A stretch of DNA of 64,000 bases. Source: Comamonadaceae bacterium 2FH (GTDB taxonomy: Bacteria > Pseudomonadota > Gammaproteobacteria > Burkholderiales > Burkholderiaceae_C). Of this stretch, positions 16,402 through 24,322 are shown piece by piece. Within the stretch, counting starts at the first letter, position 1. Every line of letters starts with the position of its first letter. The position numbers and the translations under genes are program-made. The notes beneath the pieces are model-generated. The model searched no databases. It was not told the origin of the DNA and was given only the letters and a program-made list of their open reading frames with translations. The stretch is from positions 1 to 64,000 of the forward strand of contig SCMQ01000002.1 of the NCBI GenBank assembly GCA_005503335.1, read 5' to 3'.

Positions 16402-17861
16402 ACATGCGCATCGACCATCTGATCGACGGCAAGCCGGTCGCCGGGACAGACTACTTCGAGACCGTCAACCCCGCCACCCAGCAGGTGCTGGCCGAGGTCG
16501 CCGCAGGCGGCGAGGCAGAGGTGAACGCTGCCGTGGCCGCGGCCAAGGCGGCCTTCCCGGCCTGGGCCGGCAAGCCCGCGGCCGAGCGCGCGAAGCTGAT
16601 CCGGCGCCTCGGCGACCTGATCGCGAAGAACGTGCCCGAGCTGGCGCAGACCGAGACCGACGACTGCGGCCAGGTCATCGCGCAGACCGGCAAGCAGCTG
16701 ATCCCGCGCGCGGCCGACAACTTCCATTACTTCGCCGAGATGTGCACGCGCGTGGACGGCCACACCTATCCCACACCCACGCACCTGAACTACACCCTGT
16801 TCCACCCGGTGGGCGTGTGCGCGCTGATCAGCCCCTGGAACGTGCCCTTCATGACGGCGACCTGGAAGGTCGCGCCCTGCCTGGCCTTCGGCAACACGGC
16901 CGTGCTCAAGATGAGCGAGCTCTCGCCGCTCACGGCCGCGCGCTTGGGGCGCCTCGCGCTCGAAGCGGGTATCCCGCCCGGTGTGCTGAACATCGTGCAC
17001 GGCTACGGCCAGCAAGCCGGCGAACCGCTGGTCGCCCACCCCGACGTGCGCGCGATCAGCTTCACCGGCTCGACCGCCACCGGCAACCGCATCGTCAAGA
17101 CCGCGGGCCTCAAGAAGTTCAGCATGGAGCTGGGCGGCAAGAGCCCCTTCGTGGTGTTCGACGACGCCGACCTCGAGCGCGCGCTCGACGCCGCGGTGTT
17201 CATGATCTTCTCCAACAACGGCGAGCGCTGCACGGCCGGCAGCCGCATCCTGGTGCAGCAGAACATCTACGCCGACTTCGCGGCGAAGTTCGCCGAGCGC
17301 GCCAGGCGCATCACGGTGGGCGACCCGCTCGACGAGGGCACCATCGTCGGCCCCATGGTCAGCCCCGGCCACCTGGCCAAGGTGCGCAGCTACATCGAGC
17401 TGGGCCCCAAGGAGGGCGCGACGCTGTTGTGCGGCGGCCTGGGCCAGCCCGAGCTGCCCGAGCGCGTGAAGAAGGGCAACTACGTGCTGCCCACGGTGTT
17501 CGCCGACGTGGACAACCGCATGCGCATCGCGCAGGAGGAGATCTTCGGCCCGGTCGCCTGCCTGATCCCGTTCCGCGACGAAGCCCATGCGATAGCGCTG
17601 GCCAACGACATCCAATACGGCCTGTCGAGCTACGTCTGGACCGAGAACATAGGCCGCGCCCACCGCGTGGCCGCCGCCATCGAGGCCGGTATGTGCTTCG
17701 TCAACAGCCAGAACGTGCGCGACCTGCGCCAGCCCTTCGGCGGCACCAAGGCCTCGGGCACGGGCCGCGAGGGCGGCACCTGGAGCTACGAGGTGTTCTG
17801 CGAGCCCAAGAACGTCGCGGTCTCGCTGGGCTCGCACCATATTCCGCACTGGGGGGCTTGA
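16398..17861 (+). CDS. hpaE: 5-carboxymethyl-2-hydroxymuconate semialdehyde dehydrogenase
   Basis: 487-aa NAD-dependent aldehyde dehydrogenase that oxidises the ring-cleavage product CHMS in homoprotocatechuate degradation. General base E244 in SMELGGKSP and catalytic C278 in NNGERCTAGSR; nucleotide-binding FTGSTATG. Start ATG 16398 (overlap with hpaG2); a second ATG two codons on is possible. Its stop TGA (17859-17861) shares its A with the ATG of a bridging frame that spans the repeat region before hpaD. Confidence 0.95.
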   Translation: MNMRIDHLIDGKPVAGTDYFETVNPATQQVLAEVAAGGEAEVNAAVAAAKAAFPAWAGKPAAERAKLIRRLGDLIAKNVPELAQTETDDCGQVIAQTGKQLIPRAADNFHYFAEMCTRVDGHTYPTPTHLNYTLFHPVGVCALISPWNVPFMTATWKVAPCLAFGNTAVLKMSELSPLTAARLGRLALEAGIPPGVLNIVHGYGQQAGEPLVAHPDVRAISFTGSTATGNRIVKTAGLKKFSMELGGKSPFVVFDDADLERALDAAVFMIFSNNGERCTAGSRILVQQNIYADFAAKFAERARRITVGDPLDEGTIVGPMVSPGHLAKVRSYIELGPKEGATLLCGGLGQPELPERVKKGNYVLPTVFADVDNRMRIAQEEIFGPVACLIPFRDEAHAIALANDIQYGLSSYVWTENIGRAHRVAAAIEAGMCFVNSQNVRDLRQPFGGTKASGTGREGGTWSYEVFCEPKNVAVSLGSHHIPHWGA

Positions 17862-18211
17862 TGAGGCGCCTCCCCGCTTCTCTCGAAGCACCTCGCGGGA
17901 TTCGGCGGCCGGGGTGCCCTGCTCCGCTCATGTCCTCCGGATTGGGCTTTGCCCAATCCTCCCCCTTGACTTCGCTGCGCAGGACACCCCGGCCACCGAA
18001 TCCAGCGGGGCGTGTGGTTGGGAACGCCGGCATGCGCGCAGCTCGCAGCGGGATGGCGGTGCGGGGTGGGCGCCGCAGCGAAGTCAAGGAGGAGGGGCGG
18101 GCGCAGCCCGTCCCGGGGGACATGAGCGGAGGCGCCCACCCCGCGCCGACAACCCGCGGAGCGAGAGCAGACTTCTCGCGCCAAGCCAGGCAACACGAAA
18201 GGCTCGACTGA
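17861..18211 (+). CDS. Repeat-derived bridging ORF between hpaE and hpaD
   Basis: An open frame of 116 codons runs without interruption across the whole 351-bp repeat region. Its ATG overlaps the hpaE stop (TGATG) and its TGA ends 1 bp before the hpaD ATG (TGACATG). The peptide is rich in R, G, P, A and S, matches no fold I know, and is made entirely of two inverted copies of a palindromic repeat. It is probably not a functional protein; its exact stop-to-start fit suggests it keeps ribosomes moving through the repeat so that hpaD stays coupled. GC richness alone makes an open frame of this length unsurprising. Confidence 0.35.
   Translation: MRRLPASLEAPRGIRRPGCPAPLMSSGLGFAQSSPLTSLRRTPRPPNPAGRVVGNAGMRAARSGMAVRGGRRSEVKEEGRAQPVPGDMSGGAHPAPTTRGARADFSRQARQHERLD
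17898..18003 (+). repeat. Palindromic repeat unit A (hpaE-hpaD junction)
   Basis: 106-bp unit with 24-bp near-perfect terminal inverted repeats (17898-17921 against 17980-18003, two mismatches; similarity continues a few bases outward). Inside are the conserved strings CTCCGCTCATGTCC and CCTTGACTTCGCTGCG on either side of a hairpin GATTGGGC-TTT-GCCCAATC (17940-17958). A second unit lies 47 bp downstream in inverted orientation. No transposase is present. Confidence 0.8.
18051..18154 (-). repeat. Palindromic repeat unit B, inverted copy of unit A
   Basis: 104-bp unit homologous to unit A on the opposite strand: CGCAGCGAAGTCAAGG, then a variant hairpin CGGGC-GCA-GCCCG (18098-18110), then GGGGGACATGAGCGGAG. 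Its ends also form an inverted repeat (GGTGGGCGCC / GGCGCCCACC). The hairpin base pairs differ from unit A but remain paired, which suggests conservation of structure. Together the units could form a large cruciform or RNA fold inside the hpa operon. Confidence 0.8.
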
Positions 18212-18212
18212 C

Positions 18213-19136
18213 ATGGGCAAACTAGCACTCGCCGCCAAGATCACCCACGTCCCCTCGATGTACCTGTCCGAAATGGACGGTCCGCGCAAGGGCACGCGCC
18301 AGGACGCAATCGAGGGCCATGCCGAGATCGGCCGGCGCTGCCGCGCGCTCGGCGTGGACACCCTGGTGGTGTTCGACACGCACTGGCTGGTCAACGCGGG
18401 CTACCACATCAACTGCGCGCCAAGCTGGGAAGGCGTCTACACCAGCAACGAGTTGCCGCATTTCATCAGCAACATGCGCTTCGGCTTCTCGGGCAATCCG
18501 CAGCTCGGCCGGCTGCTGGCCAAGACCTGCAACGAGATGGGCGTGGAGACGCTGGCGCACGACGCGACCACGCTCAATCCCGAGTACGGCACCCTGGTGC
18601 CCATGCGCTACATGAACGCCGACCAGCACTTCAAGGTGGTCTCGGTCTCGGCCCTGTGCACCTCGCACTACCTCAACGACAGCGCGCGCCTGGGCTGGGC
18701 CATGCGCCGCGCGATCGAGGACGAGTACCAGGGCACGGTCGCCATCCTCGCCAGCGGCTCGCTCTCGCACCGCTTCGCGCAGAACGGCCTGGCGCCCGAG
18801 TACGCCTTCAAGGTCTGGAGCCCGTTCCTCGAGCACCTCGACCACGAGGTCATCCGCATGTGGCAGCAGGGCGACTGGGCCGACTTCTGCGCCATGCTGC
18901 CCGAGTACGCGAGCAAGGGCCATGGCGAGGGCTTCATGCACGACACGGCCATGCTGCTCGGCGCCCTGGGCTGGTCGGACTACGACGGCCAGGCCGAGGT
19001 GCTCACGCCTTACTTCGGCGCCTCGGGCACGGGCCAGATCAACGCCCTGTTTCCGGTCACGCCGCAGACCGGCGCTTCCATCCCCGCGGCCCAGGCCTCC
19101 TCGGCCGCGGGCTACCATGCCGCCGGCCGCCTCTGA
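18213..19136 (+). CDS. hpaD: Homoprotocatechuate 2,3-dioxygenase (LigB type)
   Basis: 307-aa class III (LigB-fold) extradiol dioxygenase that opens the ring of 3,4-dihydroxyphenylacetate. MGKLALAAKITHVPSMYLSE is the typical HpaD N terminus with an early metal histidine; DTLVVFDTHWLVNAGYHI, HDATTLNPEYGTLVPM and ILASGSLSHRFA provide further conserved His/Glu positions. It is slightly longer than E. coli HpaD (about 283) because of an A/S-rich tail. It starts 1 bp after the bridging frame ends and leads hpaDFHI. Confidence 0.94.
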   Translation: MGKLALAAKITHVPSMYLSEMDGPRKGTRQDAIEGHAEIGRRCRALGVDTLVVFDTHWLVNAGYHINCAPSWEGVYTSNELPHFISNMRFGFSGNPQLGRLLAKTCNEMGVETLAHDATTLNPEYGTLVPMRYMNADQHFKVVSVSALCTSHYLNDSARLGWAMRRAIEDEYQGTVAILASGSLSHRFAQNGLAPEYAFKVWSPFLEHLDHEVIRMWQQGDWADFCAMLPEYASKGHGEGFMHDTAMLLGALGWSDYDGQAEVLTPYFGASGTGQINALFPVTPQTGASIPAAQASSAAGYHAAGRL

Positions 19137-19149
19137 GACTCGTCCTGAC

Positions 19150-19581
19150 ATGCCCCATCTGGTCATCCTCTACACCCCCAACCTCGAGACCGAGGTCGAC
19201 ATGGGCGCGCTGTGCCGAGACGCCGCCGACGCCATGCTGGCCGTGCGCGACGACGAGGGCCGCCAGGTTTTCCCCACCGGCGGCACCCGCGTGCTGGCCT
19301 ATCCGGCCGCGCATTACGCGGTGGCCGATGGTGGGGCCGCGGGACGCGCCGCGGGTGGCAGCGGCGACTACGGCTTCATGTACCTGAACCTGCGCATGGC
19401 GGCTGGCCGCAGCGCGGCCACCCAGCAACGCGCCGGCCAGGCCCTGCTGGCGGCCGTGCGCAAGCGCATGGACCCGCTGCTCGCGCAGCGACCCATAGGC
19501 ATCACGCTGCAGGTCGACGAGGGCCACGAGGTCTTCGACGCCAAGCACAGCAGCCTCCACCCCCTGTTTGCCAAGCCCTGA
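19150..19581 (+). CDS. hpaF: 5-carboxymethyl-2-hydroxymuconate delta-isomerase
   Basis: 143-aa CHMI-type tautomerase that isomerises CHM in the homoprotocatechuate pathway. The second residue is proline ([11 protein letters not shown]), the catalytic base after Met removal. Family length is about 126; here a G/A-rich insert ([14 protein letters not shown]) near residue 60 accounts for the extra residues. Start ATG 19150, 13 bp after hpaD, matches the catalytic proline. Confidence 0.92.
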   Translation: MPHLVILYTPNLETEVDMGALCRDAADAMLAVRDDEGRQVFPTGGTRVLAYPAAHYAVADGGAAGRAAGGSGDYGFMYLNLRMAAGRSAATQQRAGQALLAAVRKRMDPLLAQRPIGITLQVDEGHEVFDAKHSSLHPLFAKP

Positions 19582-19586
19582 AATCC

Positions 19587-20390
19587 ATGCTGTCCGAAGA
19601 CCTGATCCACCAGCTCGCCGCCGAGCTGCACCAGAGCGAGAAGACGCGCGTGCAGCTCGAGCATTTTTCCAAGCGCTACCCGGCGATGGACATCGCGGAC
19701 GGCTACCGCATCAGCCGCGCCTGGGTGCAGATGAAGCTGGCCGAGGGCCGCCAAGTGCGGGGCCACAAGATCGGCCTGACCTCGCGCGCCATGCAGCAGG
19801 CCAGCCAGATCGCCGAGCCCGACTACGGCACCCTGCTCGACGACATGTTCTTCCCCGAGGGTGGCGACATCCCGTTCACGCGCTTCATCGCGCCGCGCGT
19901 CGAGGTCGAGCTGGCCTTCGTGCTCGGCAAGCCGCTGAAGGGGCCGAACGTCACGGTGTTCGAGGTGCTGGCCGCGACCGACTACGTGGTGCCCGCGATC
20001 GAGATCATCGACGCGCGCATCGAGCAGTTCGATCGCCACAGCAAGGCCATGCGCAAGGTGTTCGACACGATTTCCGACAACGCGGCCAACGCCGGCATCG
20101 TCACCGGCGGGCGCCCGGTCAAGCCCGACGCGGTGGACCTGCGCTGGGTCGGCGCCCTGCTCTACAGGAACGGCGTGATCGAGGAGACCGGCCTGGCGGC
20201 CGGCGTGCTGGGCCACCCGGCCAAGGGCGTGGCCTGGCTGGCCAACAAGCTCGCGCCCTGGGGCGCGCACCTGGCGGTCGGCGAGGTGGTGCTCGGCGGC
20301 TCGTTCACGCGCCCAGTGGCGGCCGCGCCCGGCGACAGCTTCCACGCCGACTACGGGCCCCTGGGCGCCATAGCCTTCCGCTTCGCATAA
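19587..20390 (+). CDS. hpaH: 2-oxo-hept-4-ene-1,7-dioate hydratase
   Basis: 267-aa FAH/MhpD-superfamily hydratase. Motifs: [24 protein letters not shown], the acidic metal site [14 protein letters not shown], and the end [18 protein letters not shown]. It adds water to the dienol formed by HpaG. Length equals E. coli HpaH. Only 5 bp separate it from hpaF. Confidence 0.94.
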   Translation: MLSEDLIHQLAAELHQSEKTRVQLEHFSKRYPAMDIADGYRISRAWVQMKLAEGRQVRGHKIGLTSRAMQQASQIAEPDYGTLLDDMFFPEGGDIPFTRFIAPRVEVELAFVLGKPLKGPNVTVFEVLAATDYVVPAIEIIDARIEQFDRHSKAMRKVFDTISDNAANAGIVTGGRPVKPDAVDLRWVGALLYRNGVIEETGLAAGVLGHPAKGVAWLANKLAPWGAHLAVGEVVLGGSFTRPVAAAPGDSFHADYGPLGAIAFRFA

Positions 20391-20407
20391 AACCACGGAC
20401 ATTCGCC

Positions 20408-21220
20408 ATGCAAACCCCTGTCAATACCTTCAAGCGAGCCCTGCAAGAGGGCCGCCCGCAGATCGGCCTCTGGCTGGGCCTGGTCCATGCCTACAGCGCC
20501 GAGATCTGCGCCGGCGCCGGCTTCGACTGGCTGCTGCTCGACGGCGAGCACTCGCCCAACGGCCTGCCCGAGCTGCTGGGCCAGCTGCAGGCCATCGCGG
20601 CCTACCCGGATTCGCACGCCATCGCGCGCCTGCCGGTGGGCGACACCGCGCTGATCAAGCAGTACCTGGACCTGGGCGTGCAGACCTTGCTGGTGCCCAT
20701 GGTCGACACGCCCGAGCAGGCGGCCCAGCTGGTGCGCGCCTGCCGCTACCCGCAGGACGACGGGCAGGGCGGGGTGCGCGGCATGGCCGGCGGCCGCGCC
20801 TCGCGCTGGGGCCGCTACCCCAACTACGCCAAGGAAGCCAACGCCCAGGTGGGCCTGTTGGTGCAGGCCGAGACGCGCGCCGCGCTGGCCCAGCTCGATG
20901 CGATTGCCGCCACACCCGGCGTGGACGGCGTGTTCATCGGCCCGGCCGACCTCTCGGCCTCGCTGGGCCATGTGGGCAACCCCGGCCACCCCGAGGTGCA
21001 GGCCGCGATCGAGGACGCGATCGCGCGCATCCTCAGGGCCGGCAAGGCGCCCGGCATCCTGACCAGCGACGAGTCCCTGGCGCGCCACTACCTCGCACTC
21101 GGCGCCCTGTTCGTCGCCGTGGGCCTGGACAGCCAGATCCTGGCGCGCCAGACCAGCGCCCTGGCTGCCAAATTCAAGGGCGCCGCGCCCACCCCGTCCG
21201 CGTCCGGCAGCGTTTACTGA
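20408..21220 (+). CDS. hpaI: 4-hydroxy-2-oxoheptanedioate aldolase
   Basis: 270-aa class II pyruvate aldolase (HpcH/HpaI family) that splits 4-hydroxy-2-oxoheptanedioate into pyruvate and succinate semialdehyde. Visible: [30 protein letters not shown] (catalytic His), AIARLPVGD (Arg), [10 protein letters not shown] and the metal-site Glu/Asp in VQAETRAAL and [10 protein letters not shown]. It completes the lower pathway. Confidence 0.95.
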   Translation: MQTPVNTFKRALQEGRPQIGLWLGLVHAYSAEICAGAGFDWLLLDGEHSPNGLPELLGQLQAIAAYPDSHAIARLPVGDTALIKQYLDLGVQTLLVPMVDTPEQAAQLVRACRYPQDDGQGGVRGMAGGRASRWGRYPNYAKEANAQVGLLVQAETRAALAQLDAIAATPGVDGVFIGPADLSASLGHVGNPGHPEVQAAIEDAIARILRAGKAPGILTSDESLARHYLALGALFVAVGLDSQILARQTSALAAKFKGAAPTPSASGSVY

Positions 21221-21230
21221 GGAGGACGTC

Positions 21231-22040
21231 ATGCACAGATCCGAGCTTCCCATGGTCGCCAGCCGTGCCGGCCAGGTCCACCCCGACGAATGGGCCGCGC
21301 GCCAGCAGCTCGCGGCCTGCTACCGCATCTTCGCCATGCTGGGCTGGACCGAGATGATCTACAACCACATCACGCTGCGCCTGCCGGAGAGCGTGAGCGG
21401 CGGCGCTGCCGCAGGGGCTTCCGAGTCCCGGCAGTTCCTGATCAACCCCTTCGGCCTGCACTACAGCGAGGTCACGGCCAGCAACCTGGTCAAGATCAAC
21501 CTGCAGGGCGAGGTGCTGGACGGCTCGCCCCACCCGGTGAACCCGGCCGGCTTCACCGTGCATGCGGCCATCCATGACGGCCTGCCCGAGGCGCATTGCG
21601 TGATGCACACCCACACCACGGCCGGCGTGGCCGTGGCCTGCCTGCAGGGCGGGTTGCAGCAGACCAACTTCTACAGCGCACAGCTGCACGGCATGCTGGC
21701 CTACCACGACTTCGAGGGCATCACCATCCACGCCGACGAGGGGCCGCGCCTGCTGGCCAGCATCGGCGACAAGCCGGCCGTGATCCTGCGCAACCACGGC
21801 CTGCTGGCCTGGGGCCAGACCCTGCCGCAGACCTTCGCCATCCTCTGGACCCTGCAGCGCGCCTGCGAGATACAGCTGGCCACGCTGTCCATGGGCGCGC
21901 CGATTCCCGTGCCGGAGGCCATCGCGGCCAAGTGCACGCGCGACGCCCTGCAGTTCGACCCCCGGCACGGCGCGGGCCAGGATGTGTTCGACGCCCTGGT
22001 GCGCCAGGTCGAGCGCATCGATCCGGGCTACCTGGCATGA
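21231..22040 (+). CDS. Class II aldolase/adducin family protein
   Basis: 269-aa protein of the araD/fucA aldolase superfamily. The metal histidines are in MHTHTTAGVAVA (about residue 122) and LRNHGLLAWG (about 186). Members are zinc aldolases for phospho-sugars, but many homologues near aromatic operons have unknown substrates. It lies 10 bp after hpaI and overlaps the next gene by 4 bp, so it belongs to the hpa transcript, although it is not part of the canonical pathway. Confidence 0.85.
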   Translation: MHRSELPMVASRAGQVHPDEWAARQQLAACYRIFAMLGWTEMIYNHITLRLPESVSGGAAAGASESRQFLINPFGLHYSEVTASNLVKINLQGEVLDGSPHPVNPAGFTVHAAIHDGLPEAHCVMHTHTTAGVAVACLQGGLQQTNFYSAQLHGMLAYHDFEGITIHADEGPRLLASIGDKPAVILRNHGLLAWGQTLPQTFAILWTLQRACEIQLATLSMGAPIPVPEAIAAKCTRDALQFDPRHGAGQDVFDALVRQVERIDPGYLA

Positions 22041-23017
22041 GCTACAAGGTCTGCATCTACGGCGCGGGCGCCATAGGCGGCTGGCTGGGCGTCAAGCTGG
22101 CCCAGGCCGGCTGCGCGCTCAGCGTGGTCGCGCGCGGCGCCACGCTCGAGGCACTGAACGCACAGGGCCTGCGCCTGCGACAAGGAGAACAGGTCTCGGC
22201 CGTGCCGGTGCGGGCCAGCGCCCACCCGGCCGATCTGGGCGTGCAGGACCTGGTGGTGCTTGCCGTCAAGGCCCCGGCCCTGGCCGGGGTCGCGCGTGCG
22301 ATCGCGCCGCTGCTCGGCCCCGACACCGTCGTGCTGACGGCCATGAACGGCGTGCCCTGGTGGTTCTTCGAGGGCTTCGGCGGCCCGCTCGCGGGGACGC
22401 GGCTCGCGGCCGTGGACCCCGAGGGCGCGATCGCCGCGGCCATCCCGGCGCGCCAGGTCATAGGCTGCGTGGTGCACGCCAGCTGCTCGGTCGATGCGCC
22501 GGGCCTGATCCGCCACCATTTCGGCGCGGGCCTGATCGTCGGCGAGCCCTCGGGCGAGCGCAGCGCGCGCGTGCTGGCCCTGGTCGATCTGCTCGCCCGC
22601 GCGGGCTTCGCCGCGAGCCTGTCGGAGCAGATCCAGAAGGACATCTGGTACAAGCTCTGGGGCAATATGACCGTGAACCCGGTCAGCGCGATCACCGGCG
22701 CCACCACCGACCTGATCCTGGGCGACGAGCTGGTGCGCGGCTTCATCTCCAGCGTGATGCTCGAGGCCAAGGAGATAGGCGCGCGCATCGGCATCCCCAT
22801 AGACCAGCAGCCCGAGGACCGCCACGCGGTCACGCTCAAGCTCGGCGCCTTCAAGACTTCGATGCTGCAGGACGTGGAGGCCGGCAAGCCGGTCGAGCTC
22901 GACGCCCTGGTCACGGTGGTGCGCGAACTGGGCCAGCTCACCGGCGTGGCCACGCCGTTCACCGACGCCCTGCTGGGCCTGGCGCGGCTGCAGGCACGCG
23001 TGAAGGGTTTGCAGTGA
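22037..23017 (+). CDS. 2-dehydropantoate 2-reductase family protein
   Basis: 326-aa ApbA/PanE-type NADPH oxidoreductase. N-terminal Rossmann motif YGAGAIGGWLGVKLA (about 5-19); VVLAVKAPAL; C-terminal helical domain with the conserved lysine in KDIWYKLWGNMTVNPVSAITG. The primary pathway copy is normally elsewhere; here it overlaps a class II aldolase gene (ATGA) at the end of the hpa transcript. The pair may process a branched 2-oxo acid, but that is inference. Confidence 0.85.
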   Translation: MSYKVCIYGAGAIGGWLGVKLAQAGCALSVVARGATLEALNAQGLRLRQGEQVSAVPVRASAHPADLGVQDLVVLAVKAPALAGVARAIAPLLGPDTVVLTAMNGVPWWFFEGFGGPLAGTRLAAVDPEGAIAAAIPARQVIGCVVHASCSVDAPGLIRHHFGAGLIVGEPSGERSARVLALVDLLARAGFAASLSEQIQKDIWYKLWGNMTVNPVSAITGATTDLILGDELVRGFISSVMLEAKEIGARIGIPIDQQPEDRHAVTLKLGAFKTSMLQDVEAGKPVELDALVTVVRELGQLTGVATPFTDALLGLARLQARVKGLQ

Positions 23018-23022
23018 TTCCG

Positions 23023-23059
23023 TTTTGGCTCCAAAATGGTTCTAAAAACTGTTTTGGAG
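23023..23059. promoter_or_regulatory. Probable toxin-antitoxin operator
   Basis: AT-rich patch just before the antitoxin start with nested inverted repeats: TTTTGGCTCCAAAA (23023-23036), and CTCCAAAA (23029-23036) against TTTTGGAG (23052-23059). Ribbon-helix-helix antitoxins bind such repeats to autoregulate. Confidence 0.6.
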
Positions 23060-23065
23060 TCCAGA

Positions 23066-23404
23066 ATGCCCAATTTGTCCATCAAGGACGTGCCCGAGGC
23101 CTGGGCCGAGGCCTTGCGCCAGCGCGCCGCCCTTAACCACCGTTCCCTGCAAGGGGAGTTGATGGCCATCATTGAGCGATCGGTGGCCGAATCCGGCGGC
23201 ACGGGCTCGCAGGCCGCTGCTTCGGCGGGTGGTCCCCAGGCGACGCGGGTCGTGGGTTTCGACGGACGGGGCTTTCCCATCGTCCGCCAAGGCTGGAAGG
23301 CGCCCGAGCAGGTCCTGGCCGAGTTGCGCGCCCGGCATCCTGAGCCCATCCATGACCAGTTGCTGGGGGCGGACATCATCCGCGCCGAGCGCGACGCCCG
23401 ATGA
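23066..23404 (+). CDS. FitA/VapB-type antitoxin (ribbon-helix-helix)
   Basis: 112-aa antitoxin. The N terminus MPNLSIKDVPEAWAEALRQR followed by NHRSLQGELMAIIER is the FitA-like ribbon-helix-helix DNA-binding fold; the C-terminal half (VVGFDGRGFPIVRQGWKAPEQ onward) should wrap the toxin. Its stop overlaps the toxin start by 4 bp. The ATG at 23066 is chosen because it begins the RHH domain and follows the operator. Confidence 0.85.
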   Translation: MPNLSIKDVPEAWAEALRQRAALNHRSLQGELMAIIERSVAESGGTGSQAAASAGGPQATRVVGFDGRGFPIVRQGWKAPEQVLAELRARHPEPIHDQLLGADIIRAERDAR

Positions 23405-23838
23405 AGCCCGGCCAGCGGCGGCTGCATCTTGCGGAGCCGCCTGCACAGTACCTCGTGCGGCCACCCATCGTCATCGACTGCAGCGCCCTGGCGGGCCTGG
23501 TGTTCAGCGAACCCTGGCAGGCCCAGGCCGAGCAGAGCATCCGGGGGCGCCAACTGCACGCGCCCCATCTTTTGCAGTCGGAAATCGCCAGCGTGGCCGT
23601 CAAGAAAATGCGGCGCGGCGAAGCCCATGCGGCTGCCGGTCTGGCCTTTGCCGCCGAAATGGAGATCGACCTGCACCGCATCGATCCCCCGGCCGTCGCG
23701 GCCCTCGCGCTGCGCTACGGCCTGTCGGCCTACGACGCCGCCTACCTCTGGCTGGCGGCCGAGCTCAAGTGCCCGTTGGCGACTTTCGACGAGAAGCTGG
23801 CCGCCGCCACCCAGGCGCACCTGGCCAGTCTGAGCTGA
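23401..23838 (+). CDS. VapC/FitB-type PIN-domain toxin
   Basis: 145-aa PIN-domain ribonuclease. The acidic catalytic residues are visible: IVIDCSALAGL (first Asp, about residue 25), LLQSEIASVA (Glu), LSAYDAAYLWLAAEL (Asp) and the final TFDEKL. It starts with the typical antitoxin overlap and is intact. The usual role is cleavage of tRNA or other RNA under stress. It also abuts the truncated EamA gene (1-bp overlap). Confidence 0.87.
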   Translation: MKPGQRRLHLAEPPAQYLVRPPIVIDCSALAGLVFSEPWQAQAEQSIRGRQLHAPHLLQSEIASVAVKKMRRGEAHAAAGLAFAAEMEIDLHRIDPPAVAALALRYGLSAYDAAYLWLAAELKCPLATFDEKLAAATQAHLASLS

Positions 23839-24311
23839 TGGCTTCGACGCGAGCCCTTGGCACCGGCGCCTTCGCCACCCTGCTGCTGATCGCCTTCATG
23901 ATGGGCGCCAACCATGTGGCGGCGCGCCTGGCGTTCAACCATGGGGTGGACGTCGCGACGGCGGTGAGCTTTCGCAGCGCGCTCACGGCGCTGGCGGTGG
24001 GCGCCCTGGTCCTGGTGCAGCGCGTGCCGCTGAAGCTCTCGGCGCGGCACCGGCGCATGCTGCCGCAGGCGCCCGCGGGCTGGTGGGGGCTGGCGGCGCT
24101 GACCCTGCTCTACGGCACGGCCTTCACCATCATGTTCACCGTGCTGCCGCGGCTGGGCGTGGTCGGCGGCTCGGCCATCATGAACGTCGAGCCGGTGTTC
24201 GCCCTGGTGCTGGCCTGGGCCCTGCTGGGCCAGGGCATCGCGCCGGTGCAACTGGCGGGCGCCGGGCTGGTGGTCGGCACCGTGGTCTGGCTGGGCCTGC
24301 GCAGGCGCTAG
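23838..24311 (+). pseudogene. EamA (DMT) transporter with internal in-frame deletion
   Basis: 157-aa membrane protein with about five hydrophobic segments. DMT-superfamily exporters are usually about 290-300 aa with ten segments in two EamA repeats. Here the N-terminal part (segments 1-2 of the first repeat) is joined, right after MLPQ near residue 77, to what looks like segments 3-5 of the second repeat (GWWGLAALTLLYGTAF, SAIMNVEPVFALVLAWALLG). The frame is kept. I infer a deletion of about 130-140 residues; a genuine five-segment dimeric transporter is the alternative. Start ATG 23838 overlaps the toxin stop. Confidence 0.55.
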
Positions 24312-24322
24312 CCAGGCGCTCT

